A DNA stretch of 64,000 bases from Myxococcales bacterium (GTDB lineage: Bacteria; Myxococcota_A; Polyangia; Haliangiales; Haliangiaceae), in assembly GCA_016794525.1 (NCBI GenBank), contig JAEUJY010000073.1:1-64000 (forward strand), read 5' to 3'. Position 1 is the first letter of the stretch, and every line of letters starts with the position of its first letter. Positions 14,180 through 22,009 of the stretch are shown here, piece after piece. Made by a program: the position numbers and the translations under genes. Below the pieces are notes generated by a model. It saw only the letters and a list, made by a program, of their open reading frames with translations, made no database searches and was not told the origin of the DNA.

Positions 14180-16765
14180 TCAGCGCCGATGCGCGGCGCG
14201 CCACGCCGCGAGGTCGGCGGCCAGCCGGGCGCCGGGGCTGTCGGGCGCGGCCCCGACGACGCGCGCCTCGGCGTCGGCCAGGGCGGCGTCGGCGCCGCGG
14301 CGGTCGCCGGCCCGGTCGCGGACCCGCGCGTGCGCGAAGGCCAGCCGGGCGCGCTCGATCGCCGTCTCGACCGGCGCGCACGTGGCGTCGGCCTGGGCCA
14401 GCGCCGCCGGCAACTCGGTCCCGCGGTCCATCGCCAGCAGCTCCTCGACCACGCCGACCCGCGCGGCGCAGCCCAGGGACGGCAGCTTGATCGCGTCGCT
14501 GGTCTCGGCCGCGCGCGTGAACGCCGCGGCGGCGCCGGCGTGATCGCCGAGGCTGCGCCGGGCCTGGGCCAGCCCGTCCCACAGCGCGCAGTTGGGCGCC
14601 GTCGCGAGCAACCGCTCGAAGATCGGGATCGCCTCGGTCGCGCGGTTCTGCCGCACCAGCGCCTCCGCCGTGTTGCCCAGCGGCGCGGCCACCCGGTTGG
14701 TGTCGCGGCCGTACAGCCGCTCGAAGTGATCGGCCGAGCGGCGATACAGCGCGATCGCCTCGTCGTAGCGCCCGAGCATGAACGCCACGTTGCCCGCCTC
14801 GGTGTCGACCTCGGCCACCCGGTAGTCATCCTCGCCGCGGGCGACGACCGTCCGGCGCCGCGCGTCGGCGCACACCTCGAGCGCCCTCGGCTCGGGGGTG
14901 CCCTGCTGCCACGCCCGCTGGCAGCGCGCGACCGCCAGCATCGCCACCGGCGCCGGCGGATCACCGGCCGCGGCCGCGACCTCGACCGCCAGCTCGTCGA
15001 CGAACGCCGCCAGCGCGTGCTCGCCGCGCTGGCCGTACGGGAACAACATCGCGACCAGCGCGTCGAGCGCGAGCGCCTGATCGCCGAGCTGGGTCGCGAT
15101 CGCCAGCACCTCGCGGCCGCTGCGGATCTGCGCCTCGAGATCGGTCGGCCCGAGCGCCTCGCCCTTGCCCAGCGCCGCCAGCGCGGCGATCCGCGCCAGG
15201 CCCGCGGCCTGCGCGGTGGCCGCGATCTCGTCGAAGATCGGCACCGCCTCCACGGGCCGGCGGGCGCCGACGATCGCCTGCGTCTCGGCCAGCTGGGTCT
15301 CCAGCGCGCGCGCCAGCGCCGCCTTGCCCGCCGGCACCGGGGCCGGCGGTCGGCTGCACGCGGTCGGGTCGGGCAGATCGGCCACCGCCTCCACCGCGCG
15401 CTCGACCGTCGCCGCGTCGGCCGTCGCGAACAGCCGCACCAGCGTGTCGGCGTGCACCCGCTGGATGTCGAGGCAGCTCGCGCGCGCCGCGCCCGCCGCG
15501 CCCAGGCGACACGCGTCGGCGCGGGCCGCGGCCCAGCGATCGCGGAACCGCGTCATCGCCGCGTCGACCGTGCCCGCGATCGGCGCCGAGCCCGGCGCCG
15601 CCGCCGCGAACGCGCGAGTCACGGCGTCGCGCTGGGGACCGTCCCACAGCCCCGGCGCGTCGACGCCGCAGCGCGGGGCCGCGCCGCCGCGGACGGTCAT
15701 CGTGATCGCGACCGCCGCGCCGGCCACCGTCACCAGCGCTGTCGCGATGGCCAGCCGGCGCCGCGTCGGGGCCGGCGCCGCGAACGGGCTCACCGCGGCC
15801 AGCGCCGCGCGCATGTCGGGCCAGCGCCCGTCGGGCTCCGCCGCCAGCGCCCGGGTGAGCGCGGCCTGCAGCCCGCGCGGCACGTCGCGCCCCGGGACGA
15901 CCTGCGGCTTGCCCGCGCGCGCCGCCACCACCAGCGCGGCGACGCTGTCGCCGGCGAACGGCCGGACGCCGAACAGCGCGGCCCACAGCGCCACCGCCCA
16001 CGCGAACTGGTCCGATCGCGCGGACGCCGGCGCGCCGTCGAGCAGCTCCGGCGCCATGTACGCCGGCGTGCCGGCCAGCGCGCCGGTCCGGGTCAGGGCC
16101 ACGCCGCCGGCGTCGCGCGGCACCGGGCTGCCCACCGCCAGCCCGCCGCTGGCCAGGCCGAAGTCCGTGACGCGGACCCGGCCGTCGCCGCCGATCAGCA
16201 CGTTGTCCGGCTTGAAGTCGCGGTGGACGATGCCGGCGGCGTGGGCCGCGGCCAGGCCTTCGCCGGCCTGCACGAACGCGTCGACGATCGCGCGCCGCGT
16301 CCGCGGCTGGGCGGCGAGCCACGACGTCAGCGTGCCGCCGTCGACCAGCTCCATCGCCAGGAACACCTCCCCGTCGTGGCGGCCGACCTCGTACGCGGCG
16401 ATCACGTTCGGGTGCGCGAGCCTGGCCAGCGCCCGGGCCTCGCGGACCAGCCGCGGCGCCACCGTCGCGTCGGGCTCGAGGCCGTGCTCGCGGCGGAGCA
16501 GCTTGACCGCCACCTTGCGATCGAGCGCCGGGTCGTGCGCCGCGAACACGATGCCCATGGCCCCGGCGCCCAGCGGCTCGCGCAGATGGTAGCGCCCGAT
16601 CGTGAGCGGCGCGGCGGGGCCGGCCTCGTCGCTGGTCAGCCGCGCGGCGGCGCGGCGACACACGTCGCAGCCGTCGAGGTGGGTCAGCAGCGCCGCGTGC
16701 GCGGCGGGCGCCAGCGCGCCGCGGCTCAGCCCGACCAGGTCGTCCTCGCTCGGACAGCCGTCCAT
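14180..16765 (-). CDS. Ser/Thr protein kinase with N-terminal anti-sigma-like zinc finger
   Basis: An 861-residue protein. It opens with a zinc-finger-like segment (Cys4, then LTHLDGCDVC at about 28-37), followed by a complete Hanks kinase domain at about 50-310: LGAGAMGIVFAAHD (P-loop), VAVKLL (Lys), HRDFKPDNVLI (catalytic loop), DFGLA, and GTPAYMAPE. A transmembrane helix follows (LAIATALVTVAGAAVAITMTV, about 345-365). The 480-residue extracytoplasmic part has TPR-like helical repeats. It is divergent from a sigma factor gene with only 36 bases and one perfect inverted repeat between them. Kinase-sigma pairs of this kind are known in myxobacteria, with phosphorylation or the zinc finger controlling the sigma factor; that link is inferred here. 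Confidence 0.9.
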   Translation of the reverse strand: MDGCPSEDDLVGLSRGALAPAAHAALLTHLDGCDVCRRAAARLTSDEAGPAAPLTIGRYHLREPLGAGAMGIVFAAHDPALDRKVAVKLLRREHGLEPDATVAPRLVREARALARLAHPNVIAAYEVGRHDGEVFLAMELVDGGTLTSWLAAQPRTRRAIVDAFVQAGEGLAAAHAAGIVHRDFKPDNVLIGGDGRVRVTDFGLASGGLAVGSPVPRDAGGVALTRTGALAGTPAYMAPELLDGAPASARSDQFAWAVALWAALFGVRPFAGDSVAALVVAARAGKPQVVPGRDVPRGLQAALTRALAAEPDGRWPDMRAALAAVSPFAAPAPTRRRLAIATALVTVAGAAVAITMTVRGGAAPRCGVDAPGLWDGPQRDAVTRAFAAAAPGSAPIAGTVDAAMTRFRDRWAAARADACRLGAAGAARASCLDIQRVHADTLVRLFATADAATVERAVEAVADLPDPTACSRPPAPVPAGKAALARALETQLAETQAIVGARRPVEAVPIFDEIAATAQAAGLARIAALAALGKGEALGPTDLEAQIRSGREVLAIATQLGDQALALDALVAMLFPYGQRGEHALAAFVDELAVEVAAAAGDPPAPVAMLAVARCQRAWQQGTPEPRALEVCADARRRTVVARGEDDYRVAEVDTEAGNVAFMLGRYDEAIALYRRSADHFERLYGRDTNRVAAPLGNTAEALVRQNRATEAIPIFERLLATAPNCALWDGLAQARRSLGDHAGAAAAFTRAAETSDAIKLPSLGCAARVGVVEELLAMDRGTELPAALAQADATCAPVETAIERARLAFAHARVRDRAGDRRGADAALADAEARVVGAAPDSPGARLAADLAAWRAAHRR

Positions 16766-16771
16766 CGCCCG

Positions 16772-16799
16772 CGCGATTGTATCTGATGGCACAATCGCG
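16772..16799. promoter_or_regulatory. Perfect inverted repeat between divergent kinase and sigma genes
   Basis: CGCGATTGT (16772-16780) and its exact reverse complement ACAATCGCG (16791-16799) flank a 10-base centre. The repeat fills most of the 36-base gap between the kinase ATG (16765, minus) and the sigma GTG (16802, plus). Arm length and one-turn centre spacing fit a dimeric regulator binding on one DNA face, controlling both genes. A hairpin role is also possible, but there is no T-tract. Confidence 0.6.
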
Positions 16800-16801
16800 A
16801 C

Positions 16802-17590
16802 GTGAGCAACCAGCGGATCGACGGCTGGCTCGCCGCGGCCCGCGCCGCCTGGCCCGACGTCGCGGTCGCCGAGCCGGTGTTCCGCGCGGCGATCGAGGCC
16901 CGCCTCGCGCTCGGCGTCGACGCCTCCGAGCTGGCAGGCGCCGACGTCTACCTCGCCGTCGCGTGTGCCGCGGGCGATCCGGCCGCCGTCGCGCACTTCG
17001 AGCGCGAGCACGTCGCGCGGGTCGCGGCCTGGCTGGGGAGCCACGAGCGCGATCAGCTCGTCATCGACGAGGTGCGCCAGCGTGTGCGTGCGCGGGCGCT
17101 GGCCGCGCGCGACGGCGCGCCACCCCGCATCGCCGACTTCAGCGGGCGCGGCCCGCTCGGCGCGTGGGTGCGCGTCATCGCCGTGCGCGAGCACGCCAGC
17201 CTGTGCCGGGCCGCGGTCGACGCCAGCGACGACGAGCTCGCCGACCTCGCCCGCACCGGCGAGCTGACGCCCGAGCTGGCCAGCCTGCGCGCCCGCTACC
17301 TGCCGACCGTCACCGCGGCGTTCCGCGCCGCCATCGCCGCGCTGCCCGCGCGCACCCGCACGATCATGCGGCTGTGCTACGTCGACGGCACCTCGCTCGA
17401 CGCGATCGGCCGGCTGTACGGCGTCAACAAGAGCACCGTCAGCCGCTGGCTGGCGACCGCGCGCGCCGACCTCCTGGCCGACGCGCGCGCCCGGGTCCGC
17501 GCCGCGCTCGCGCTGCCATCCGCCGACGTCGACAGCCTGCTCGGCGCGATGCCGCGCGATCTCGAGCTCTCGCTCCACGGGTTGCTCTGA
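16802..17590 (+). CDS. RNA polymerase sigma-70 family factor, TIGR03001-like
   Basis: A 262-residue sigma factor of the kind abundant in Myxococcota. The N-terminal half (about 1-100) is a divergent region 2 (DVYLAVACAAGDPAAVAHFE, LGAWVRVIAVREH). The C-terminal region 4 has a clear helix-turn-helix (DAIGRLYGVNKSTVSRWLAT, about 200-220). The GTG start lies 2 bases after the inverted repeat, so little or no leader is available. It sits next to a kinase with an anti-sigma-like zinc finger and among three genes with a common ECF-type promoter; it is the obvious candidate to recognise that promoter. Confidence 0.88.
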   Translation: MSNQRIDGWLAAARAAWPDVAVAEPVFRAAIEARLALGVDASELAGADVYLAVACAAGDPAAVAHFEREHVARVAAWLGSHERDQLVIDEVRQRVRARALAARDGAPPRIADFSGRGPLGAWVRVIAVREHASLCRAAVDASDDELADLARTGELTPELASLRARYLPTVTAAFRAAIAALPARTRTIMRLCYVDGTSLDAIGRLYGVNKSTVSRWLATARADLLADARARVRAALALPSADVDSLLGAMPRDLELSLHGLL

Positions 17591-17615
17591 CGCGCCCACG
17601 GCCGCGCCCCGCCGA

Positions 17616-18185
17616 TCACTGCCCCGCCGGGATCGACGCGATCGTCATCCAGTACTGGATCTCGGCGCAGCTGGCGTCGGCCTTGAGCACGTAGCGCCAG
17701 GTGCCCCCGAGCGGCTTGAAGTCCCCGCTCCACGGGATCTGCGCGATCAGCTCCGACGTCTCCTCGCGGGGCTCGCTGCGGTCGTAGCCGCCGATCGGCA
17801 GCGGGTTGCCGTTCATCCACTTGCCGCCGGGCTCGTGCCACGCCCACTCCCAGTGGGTGCACGACCGCGGCGATCCCGCCGCCTCCGACTGTCCGTGGAT
17901 CGTCCAGCGCAGGCGCTCGCCGGGGGGGAGGTCGATCAGGTAGGTGTGCTGCTCGTTGGCCCGCAGCACGCCCTCGACCCGATCGCCGACGCGGACCGTC
18001 CACTCGCCCGCGCCCTGGTGCGCGCCGGGGCCGACCAGCTGCAGGGCGGCCGGCGCGGCGGGGGCGGCCGCGCCGCTCGATGGGGCGGCCGGCGTCGTGG
18101 CGGTGGGCCAGGCGCCGGTGCCGGTCGCGGTGCAGGCCGTCGTCAGCGCGACCAGGGTCGCGCACGTACCAAGCGAGAGCTTCAT
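17616..18185 (-). CDS. Lipoprotein, pre-peptidase-like beta-sandwich
   Basis: A 189-residue lipoprotein (signal CATLVALTTAC, Cys about 18), with an Ala/Pro/Ser-rich linker to about residue 48 and then one beta-rich domain (GEWTVRVGDRVEGVLRANEQ, HTYLIDLPPGERLRWTIHG, KWMNGNPLPIGGYDRSEP, WRYVLKADASCAEIQYWMTI). The arrangement resembles pre-peptidase C-terminal or other jelly-roll carbohydrate-binding domains, but I cannot assign it. It carries promoter copy 3 of the GCAAC-N15-CGTC set, linking it to the two lipoprotein genes on the other side of the sigma/kinase pair. Confidence 0.8.
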   Translation of the reverse strand: MKLSLGTCATLVALTTACTATGTGAWPTATTPAAPSSGAAAPAAPAALQLVGPGAHQGAGEWTVRVGDRVEGVLRANEQHTYLIDLPPGERLRWTIHGQSEAAGSPRSCTHWEWAWHEPGGKWMNGNPLPIGGYDRSEPREETSELIAQIPWSGDFKPLGGTWRYVLKADASCAEIQYWMTIASIPAGQ

Positions 18186-18193
18186 GCCGGGGT

Positions 18194-18217
18194 GACGCGG
18201 GGCCCGCCGATCGTTGC
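18194..18217 (-). promoter_or_regulatory. GCAAC-N15-CGTC promoter, copy 3
   Basis: On the minus strand, GCAAC (18217-18213), 15 bases and CGTC (18197-18194), 8 bases before the ATG of the lipoprotein gene. The 15-base spacer and the 8-base distance to the ATG equal those of copy 1, and the upstream GACGATCGTCG matches copy 2. Confidence 0.6.
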
Positions 18218-18294
18218 ACGACGATCGTCACCGCCCCCGCAGCTCCGGCGGTCCGCCGGTTGTCGCCGCGGCGCGCCCGGGTGAAAGTCGGCGC

Positions 18295-19485
18295 GTGATC
18301 ACCCCGCTCGATCCGCTGGCGCTGCGCCCGCACTACCGCCAGTTCCTCGCGGTCCCCGAGGGCGCGCCGCGCCGCGTCCTGCTCACCGGGCACTCCCACC
18401 AGGCGTGGCCCGACGTCGCGCGCGCCGGGCAGGACGCCGCGTTCGCCGACGCCGCGCTGCACGTCGACGACAAGTGGGGCCGGGTGTTCGCGGTGCAGGA
18501 CGAGCTGCGCCGCTACATCGCCGCGCGGATCGGCGCCCGCCCCGGCGAGCTGGCGTTCGCGTCCAACACCCACGAGCTGGTCGCGCGCTTCCTGTCGGCG
18601 CTCGACCTGCGCGCGCGGCCGCACCTGGTCACCACCACCGGCGAGTTCCACTCGATGGATCGCCAGCTGCGGCGCCTCGGCGAGGCCGGCGTCGAGATCA
18701 CGTGGGTCGACGCCGCGCCGGCCGACACCCTCGCCGAGCGGCTGGCCGCCGCGGTGCGCGACGACACCGCCGCCGTGCTGGCGTCGAGCGTGCTGTTCGA
18801 GACGTCGACGATCGTGCCGCACCTCGCCGCGGTCACCGCCGCCGCGCGCCGCCGCGGCGCCCAGGTGCTGATCGACGCGTACCACGCGTGGCACGTCGTG
18901 CCGTTCGCGCTGGCCGACCTGGGTGGCGACGAGGTGTTCGTCGTCGCCGGCGGCTACAAGTACGCGCAATGGGGCGAGGGCGTGTGCTTCCTGCGGGTGC
19001 CGCCGCACGGCGCCGCGCTGCGGCCGCTGTACACCGGCTGGTTCGCCGGCTTCGCCGAGCTCGACGCGCCCCGCGATCGCGCGCGCGTCACCGGCTACCA
19101 GGCCGACGGCGCCAGCGCGTTCGCCGGCAGCACCTTCGATCCCGCCAGCTTCTACCGGGCCGCCGCCGTCGCCCGCTTCGCCGAGGAGCGCGGGCTCGAC
19201 GTGCCGCGGCTGCGCGCGCTGTCGCTGGTCCAGACCCAGCGCCTGATCGACGCCGCCACCCGCCACGACCTCGCGCTGGCCACGCCGCGCGACCCCGCGC
19301 GCCGCGGCGGCTTCGTCGCCATCGAGACCCCGCGCGCCGGCGCGCTGGTCGCCGCGCTGCGCGCCGAGGGCATCTACACCGACGCCCGCGGCAGCCGGCT
19401 GCGCCTCGGCCCGGCGCCCTACGTCACCGACGACGAGCTCGACCTCGGCGTCGCCGCGGTGGCGCGCCTCATCGCCGCCGGGTGA
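18295..19485 (+). CDS. Kynureninase-like PLP-dependent enzyme (class V aminotransferase fold)
   Basis: A 396-residue PLP enzyme. Recognisable points are the substrate/phosphate region FASNTHELVARFLSAL, the aspartate pairing with the PLP ring in LIDAYHAW, and the Schiff-base lysine in VVAGGYKYAQWGEG (about residue 222), which resembles the SYKYLNGGPG of kynureninases. Kynureninase hydrolyses kynurenine to anthranilate and alanine; related class V enzymes are desulfurases or aminotransferases, so the substrate is uncertain. The start is the GTG at 18295. It overlaps the following acetyltransferase gene by GTGA, and no other tryptophan-catabolism gene is nearby. Confidence 0.82.
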   Translation: MITPLDPLALRPHYRQFLAVPEGAPRRVLLTGHSHQAWPDVARAGQDAAFADAALHVDDKWGRVFAVQDELRRYIAARIGARPGELAFASNTHELVARFLSALDLRARPHLVTTTGEFHSMDRQLRRLGEAGVEITWVDAAPADTLAERLAAAVRDDTAAVLASSVLFETSTIVPHLAAVTAAARRRGAQVLIDAYHAWHVVPFALADLGGDEVFVVAGGYKYAQWGEGVCFLRVPPHGAALRPLYTGWFAGFAELDAPRDRARVTGYQADGASAFAGSTFDPASFYRAAAVARFAEERGLDVPRLRALSLVQTQRLIDAATRHDLALATPRDPARRGGFVAIETPRAGALVAALRAEGIYTDARGSRLRLGPAPYVTDDELDLGVAAVARLIAAG

Positions 19486-20015
19486 GCGCGGTGCTCGCGA
19501 CCGCGCGTCTGCGCCTGCGCCCGTTCACCGCCGCCGACGTGCCGGCGGTGTTCGCGATGAGTCACGAGGCCGGGCTGCGCCGCTGGCTGCCCGATCAGGT
19601 CTACCGCGACGAGGCCGAGGCCGCCGACGTGCTCGCCGCGCTCGCCGCCCACACCGCCCAGCCCCCCGCGCCGCACCTGCGGCCGTTCGTGCTCGGCGTC
19701 GAGCACACCGCGACCGCCGCGCTGATCGGCCACGTCGGCCTCAGCCCCGCGCGGGGCTCGGTCGAGATCGGCTACGCCATCGGCGACGCCTGGCAGGGCC
19801 AAGGCTTCGCCCGCGAGGCCGTCGACGCGATGGCCGCGTGGGCGCTGGACACGCGCGGCCTGCCCGAGGTGCTCGGCATCGTCGCCGCCGACAACCTCGC
19901 CTCGATCGCCGTGCTCGCGAAGGCCGGCTTCGCGCCGGTGGCGCCGGTCGCACCGCCCGCGTCGGCCGCGTCGCACCAGCGCGTCTATCGCCGCCGGCCC
20001 GCCACGATCAGTTGA
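19482..20015 (+). CDS. GNAT family N-acetyltransferase (RimJ/RimL-like)
   Basis: A 177-residue acetyltransferase beginning at GTG 19482. The N-terminal TARLRLRPFTAADVPAVFAM and the acetyl-CoA region EIGYAIGDAWQGQGFAREA (motif A, Q-x-x-G-x-A type) are typical of the RimJ/RimL branch that acetylates N-termini of ribosomal proteins or small amines. GIVAADNLASIAVLAKAGF is the standard motif B. The substrate is unknown. It is translationally coupled to the upstream PLP enzyme and overlaps the convergent downstream gene by 8 bases, tail to tail. Confidence 0.88.
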   Translation: MSAVLATARLRLRPFTAADVPAVFAMSHEAGLRRWLPDQVYRDEAEAADVLAALAAHTAQPPAPHLRPFVLGVEHTATAALIGHVGLSPARGSVEIGYAIGDAWQGQGFAREAVDAMAAWALDTRGLPEVLGIVAADNLASIAVLAKAGFAPVAPVAPPASAASHQRVYRRRPATIS

Positions 20016-20922
20016 GCTCGATCGCGGCGACCTGCTGGGTCTGGCCGCCTTCGCCCAGCGTCACCGTGACCGCGGCCTCGCCGGCGCGCACCTGCACGCG
20101 GTAGGTGTGGGCGCCGGCTGGCGGGACGTCGACGAACGTGAACGCGACCGGCACGTTGTCGTAGCGCGCGTTGCTGGCGATCTGGAAGCCGTAGGCCGCG
20201 TGGCCGAGGTTGACGCCGTCGCGGGTGATCGTGACCGCGCCCCACGAGCCGTAGGTCGCCAGCGGCGGCGAGGTCGGATCGAGGTTCGTCGAGACCGTCA
20301 CCAGCACCGGCTTGCCGTGGGTCGTGACCGTCGCCGCGAGCCCGGGGATGTCGACGAAGGTCAGGCTCGAGGTGACGAACTGCGTGCTCGTCGACGCCAC
20401 GCCGTAGGTCGGGTCGGCGACGATCTTGCCGGCGACGTGCAGCCGCTCGGTCGGCGCCGCGACGCCGAGGCCGACCCGGCCGCTGTCGGTCACCGTCAGG
20501 CGGTCGCCAGCTGGCGTGGCCAGCGTGCCCACGCTGTGCGCCAGGTCGGCCACGCCGGCGCGGATCGCGTACGGCACCGCGCGCACGGCGAGGCGCTGCG
20601 CCATGTCGACGCCGTTCACGCGCAGCTGCACGTACCGCACGCTGCCGTCGAAGACGGTCGGGGTGAGCGGCGTCGTCGCGCCGAGCGTGTGGGCGACGAA
20701 GCCGGCCTGCGCGTCGAGCGTGAGCTCGGGCTCTTCCCATAGCATCGTCCCCAGCGCGGGCTGATCGTAGATCTGGACGCGCACCGCGACCGGCCCCTCG
20801 ACCGGCGCGCCGGCGGCGACGATGCGCGCAGCGATCGGGACGGTGCCGGGCGTGGCGCGCGCGGGGCCGGCGCTGGCGAGCACCAGGACGAGGGACGTGA
20901 GGAGGAGCAGTCGTGTGATCAT
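20008..20922 (-). CDS. Secreted protein with tail-fibre-like C-terminal motif
   Basis: A 304-residue exported protein (MITRLLLLTSLVLVLASAG, cleavage near ARA). The N-terminal half is beta-rich (PVAVRVQIYDQPALGTMLWE). A central GRVGLGVAAPTERLHVAGKI segment is the motif that in many secreted and phage tail-fibre proteins precedes a trimeric fibre or S74-type chaperone domain, but no such peptidase follows. The start at 20922 has a GAGG ribosome binding site; an alternative ATG at 20934 overlaps the upstream stop codon as ATGA. Co-transcribed with the short upstream lipoprotein gene. The function is unknown. Confidence 0.78.
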   Translation of the reverse strand: MITRLLLLTSLVLVLASAGPARATPGTVPIAARIVAAGAPVEGPVAVRVQIYDQPALGTMLWEEPELTLDAQAGFVAHTLGATTPLTPTVFDGSVRYVQLRVNGVDMAQRLAVRAVPYAIRAGVADLAHSVGTLATPAGDRLTVTDSGRVGLGVAAPTERLHVAGKIVADPTYGVASTSTQFVTSSLTFVDIPGLAATVTTHGKPVLVTVSTNLDPTSPPLATYGSWGAVTITRDGVNLGHAAYGFQIASNARYDNVPVAFTFVDVPPAGAHTYRVQVRAGEAAVTVTLGEGGQTQQVAAIELN

Positions 20923-20930
20923 GGTGGACC

Positions 20931-21263
20931 TCATGGATGGACGGGGGAGCCCGCCTGGATGGTGGTGGTGCCGCCGCCGATCGCGGTCGGATCGCTGGGG
21001 ACGCCGATGGCGAGCTCGACGGCGTACGTGCCGCCGGTCAGGCGCGCGCTGCCGCCGACGAGCTCGAGGCGGGTCGGGCCCGCGGCGGCATCGGCTGGTG
21101 GCGCGTCGACGGCCGCGTCGGTGGTACCGTCGACGGCCGCGTCGGTGGGCGGCGCGGCGTCGGCGGGGTGGCTCACACCGCCGCAGGCGGCGGCCGCCAG
21201 CAGCGCGGTCGCGAACCACGCGCGCCGGCGAGCGAGGAACGTCCGGATCAGCAAGGCAGGCAT
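20931..21263 (-). CDS. Short lipoprotein with Asp/Ala-rich repeats
   Basis: A 110-residue predicted lipoprotein (FATALLAAAACGG, Cys about 28 after an RARR-type basic N-region). Residues about 32-60 form a linker with near-repeats of TDAAVDG/TDAAVDA, encoded by an imperfect 27-base tandem repeat. The remaining domain (RLELVGGSARLTGGTYAVEL) is a short beta structure. It lies immediately upstream of the tail-fibre-like secreted protein gene, with a stop/start overlap, so the two probably act together at the surface. Confidence 0.72.
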   Translation of the reverse strand: MPALLIRTFLARRRAWFATALLAAAACGGVSHPADAAPPTDAAVDGTTDAAVDAPPADAAAGPTRLELVGGSARLTGGTYAVELAIGVPSDPTAIGGGTTTIQAGSPVHP

Positions 21264-21408
21264 CGCGCACCGCCAAAGCAAGCGCCGTTCCGGGTCGCGT
21301 CAGCGCCCACGCACCGCCCGGCGTCCCGGTGTCCACGATCGTGGAGCGGCCCGGCCCGGCCGTCCACACGATCGGACGCGGGGGGGCCCGACCAACAGCC
21401 TGCCGCGG

Positions 21409-21525
21409 ATGCTCCGCGAGCGCCCGTTCGCGAGCTGGCGCGATGAGTGGCCCGCCGCGGCGCTGCGCGGCGTCCGCGCGGCGTTTCGGACGAACGAGCG
21501 GCTGACCAACGCTCGCGATTGGTAG
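21409..21525 (+). pseudogene. Possible orphan C-terminal gene fragment
   Basis: In the otherwise empty 295-base gap between the lipoprotein and VOC genes, a 38-residue frame ends in RTNERLTNARDW. It has strong G/C third positions and a protein-like composition but no upstream domain. It could be the degraded 3' end of a lost gene. I cannot name the family, and high genomic GC alone can produce such frames. Confidence 0.2.
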
Positions 21526-21558
21526 GGCAAGCCGCCGGATCGGTGGCCTCGCCGCGCG

Positions 21559-21903
21559 CTACCGCTGCCAGAGGCCGAGCTGCACGCCGCCGTGGATCAG
21601 GATCGCGAACGTGCCGCGCTGGCCCTGGCGGGTCGGCGGGTAGGCCACCATCGCGCCCGCGGCCTCGGCTTGGGCGGCGGCCTGGTGGATGTCGTCGACC
21701 GCCTGGTAGACGCGCACGATCGGCTGCTCGTGCGCCGCCAGCGGCGCGCGGATGCCGACCAGGCTGCCGTCGGCACACGTCGCGACCCGCGCGTGGCCGA
21801 GATCGGGGTCGGGGCTGCCGAACTCCAGGCCGTGGACGCGATGGTAGAGGCCGACGAGCTGTTCGCCGTCGGGGCTGACGATCTCGAGGTACTGCACGGG
21901 CAT
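21559..21903 (-). CDS. VOC (glyoxalase/bleomycin-resistance) family protein
   Basis: A 114-residue single VOC domain, with paired beta-alpha-beta-beta-beta modules visible: YLEIVSPDGEQLVGLYHRVH, IVRVYQAVDDIHQAAAQAEA, and GTFAILIHGGVQLGLWQR. Members are metal-dependent lyases, dioxygenases or drug-binding proteins. The first-position His ligand is replaced (PVQYLEIV), so catalytic activity is uncertain. The start at 21903 gives the normal domain boundary; an upstream in-frame ATG would add an Arg-rich tail. It is divergent from the GH114 gene. Confidence 0.82.
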   Translation of the reverse strand: MPVQYLEIVSPDGEQLVGLYHRVHGLEFGSPDPDLGHARVATCADGSLVGIRAPLAAHEQPIVRVYQAVDDIHQAAAQAEAAGAMVAYPPTRQGQRGTFAILIHGGVQLGLWQR

Positions 21904-22009
21904 GAGCGCTGGCTCCAGTCGCCGCACGGAGGTGCGTCGGCGGAGCCTACCGAGGCCGCGCACGCGGGGGAAGCGACCGCGCGCCGCGCGATCGCGCTAC
22001 GATGCCGGC

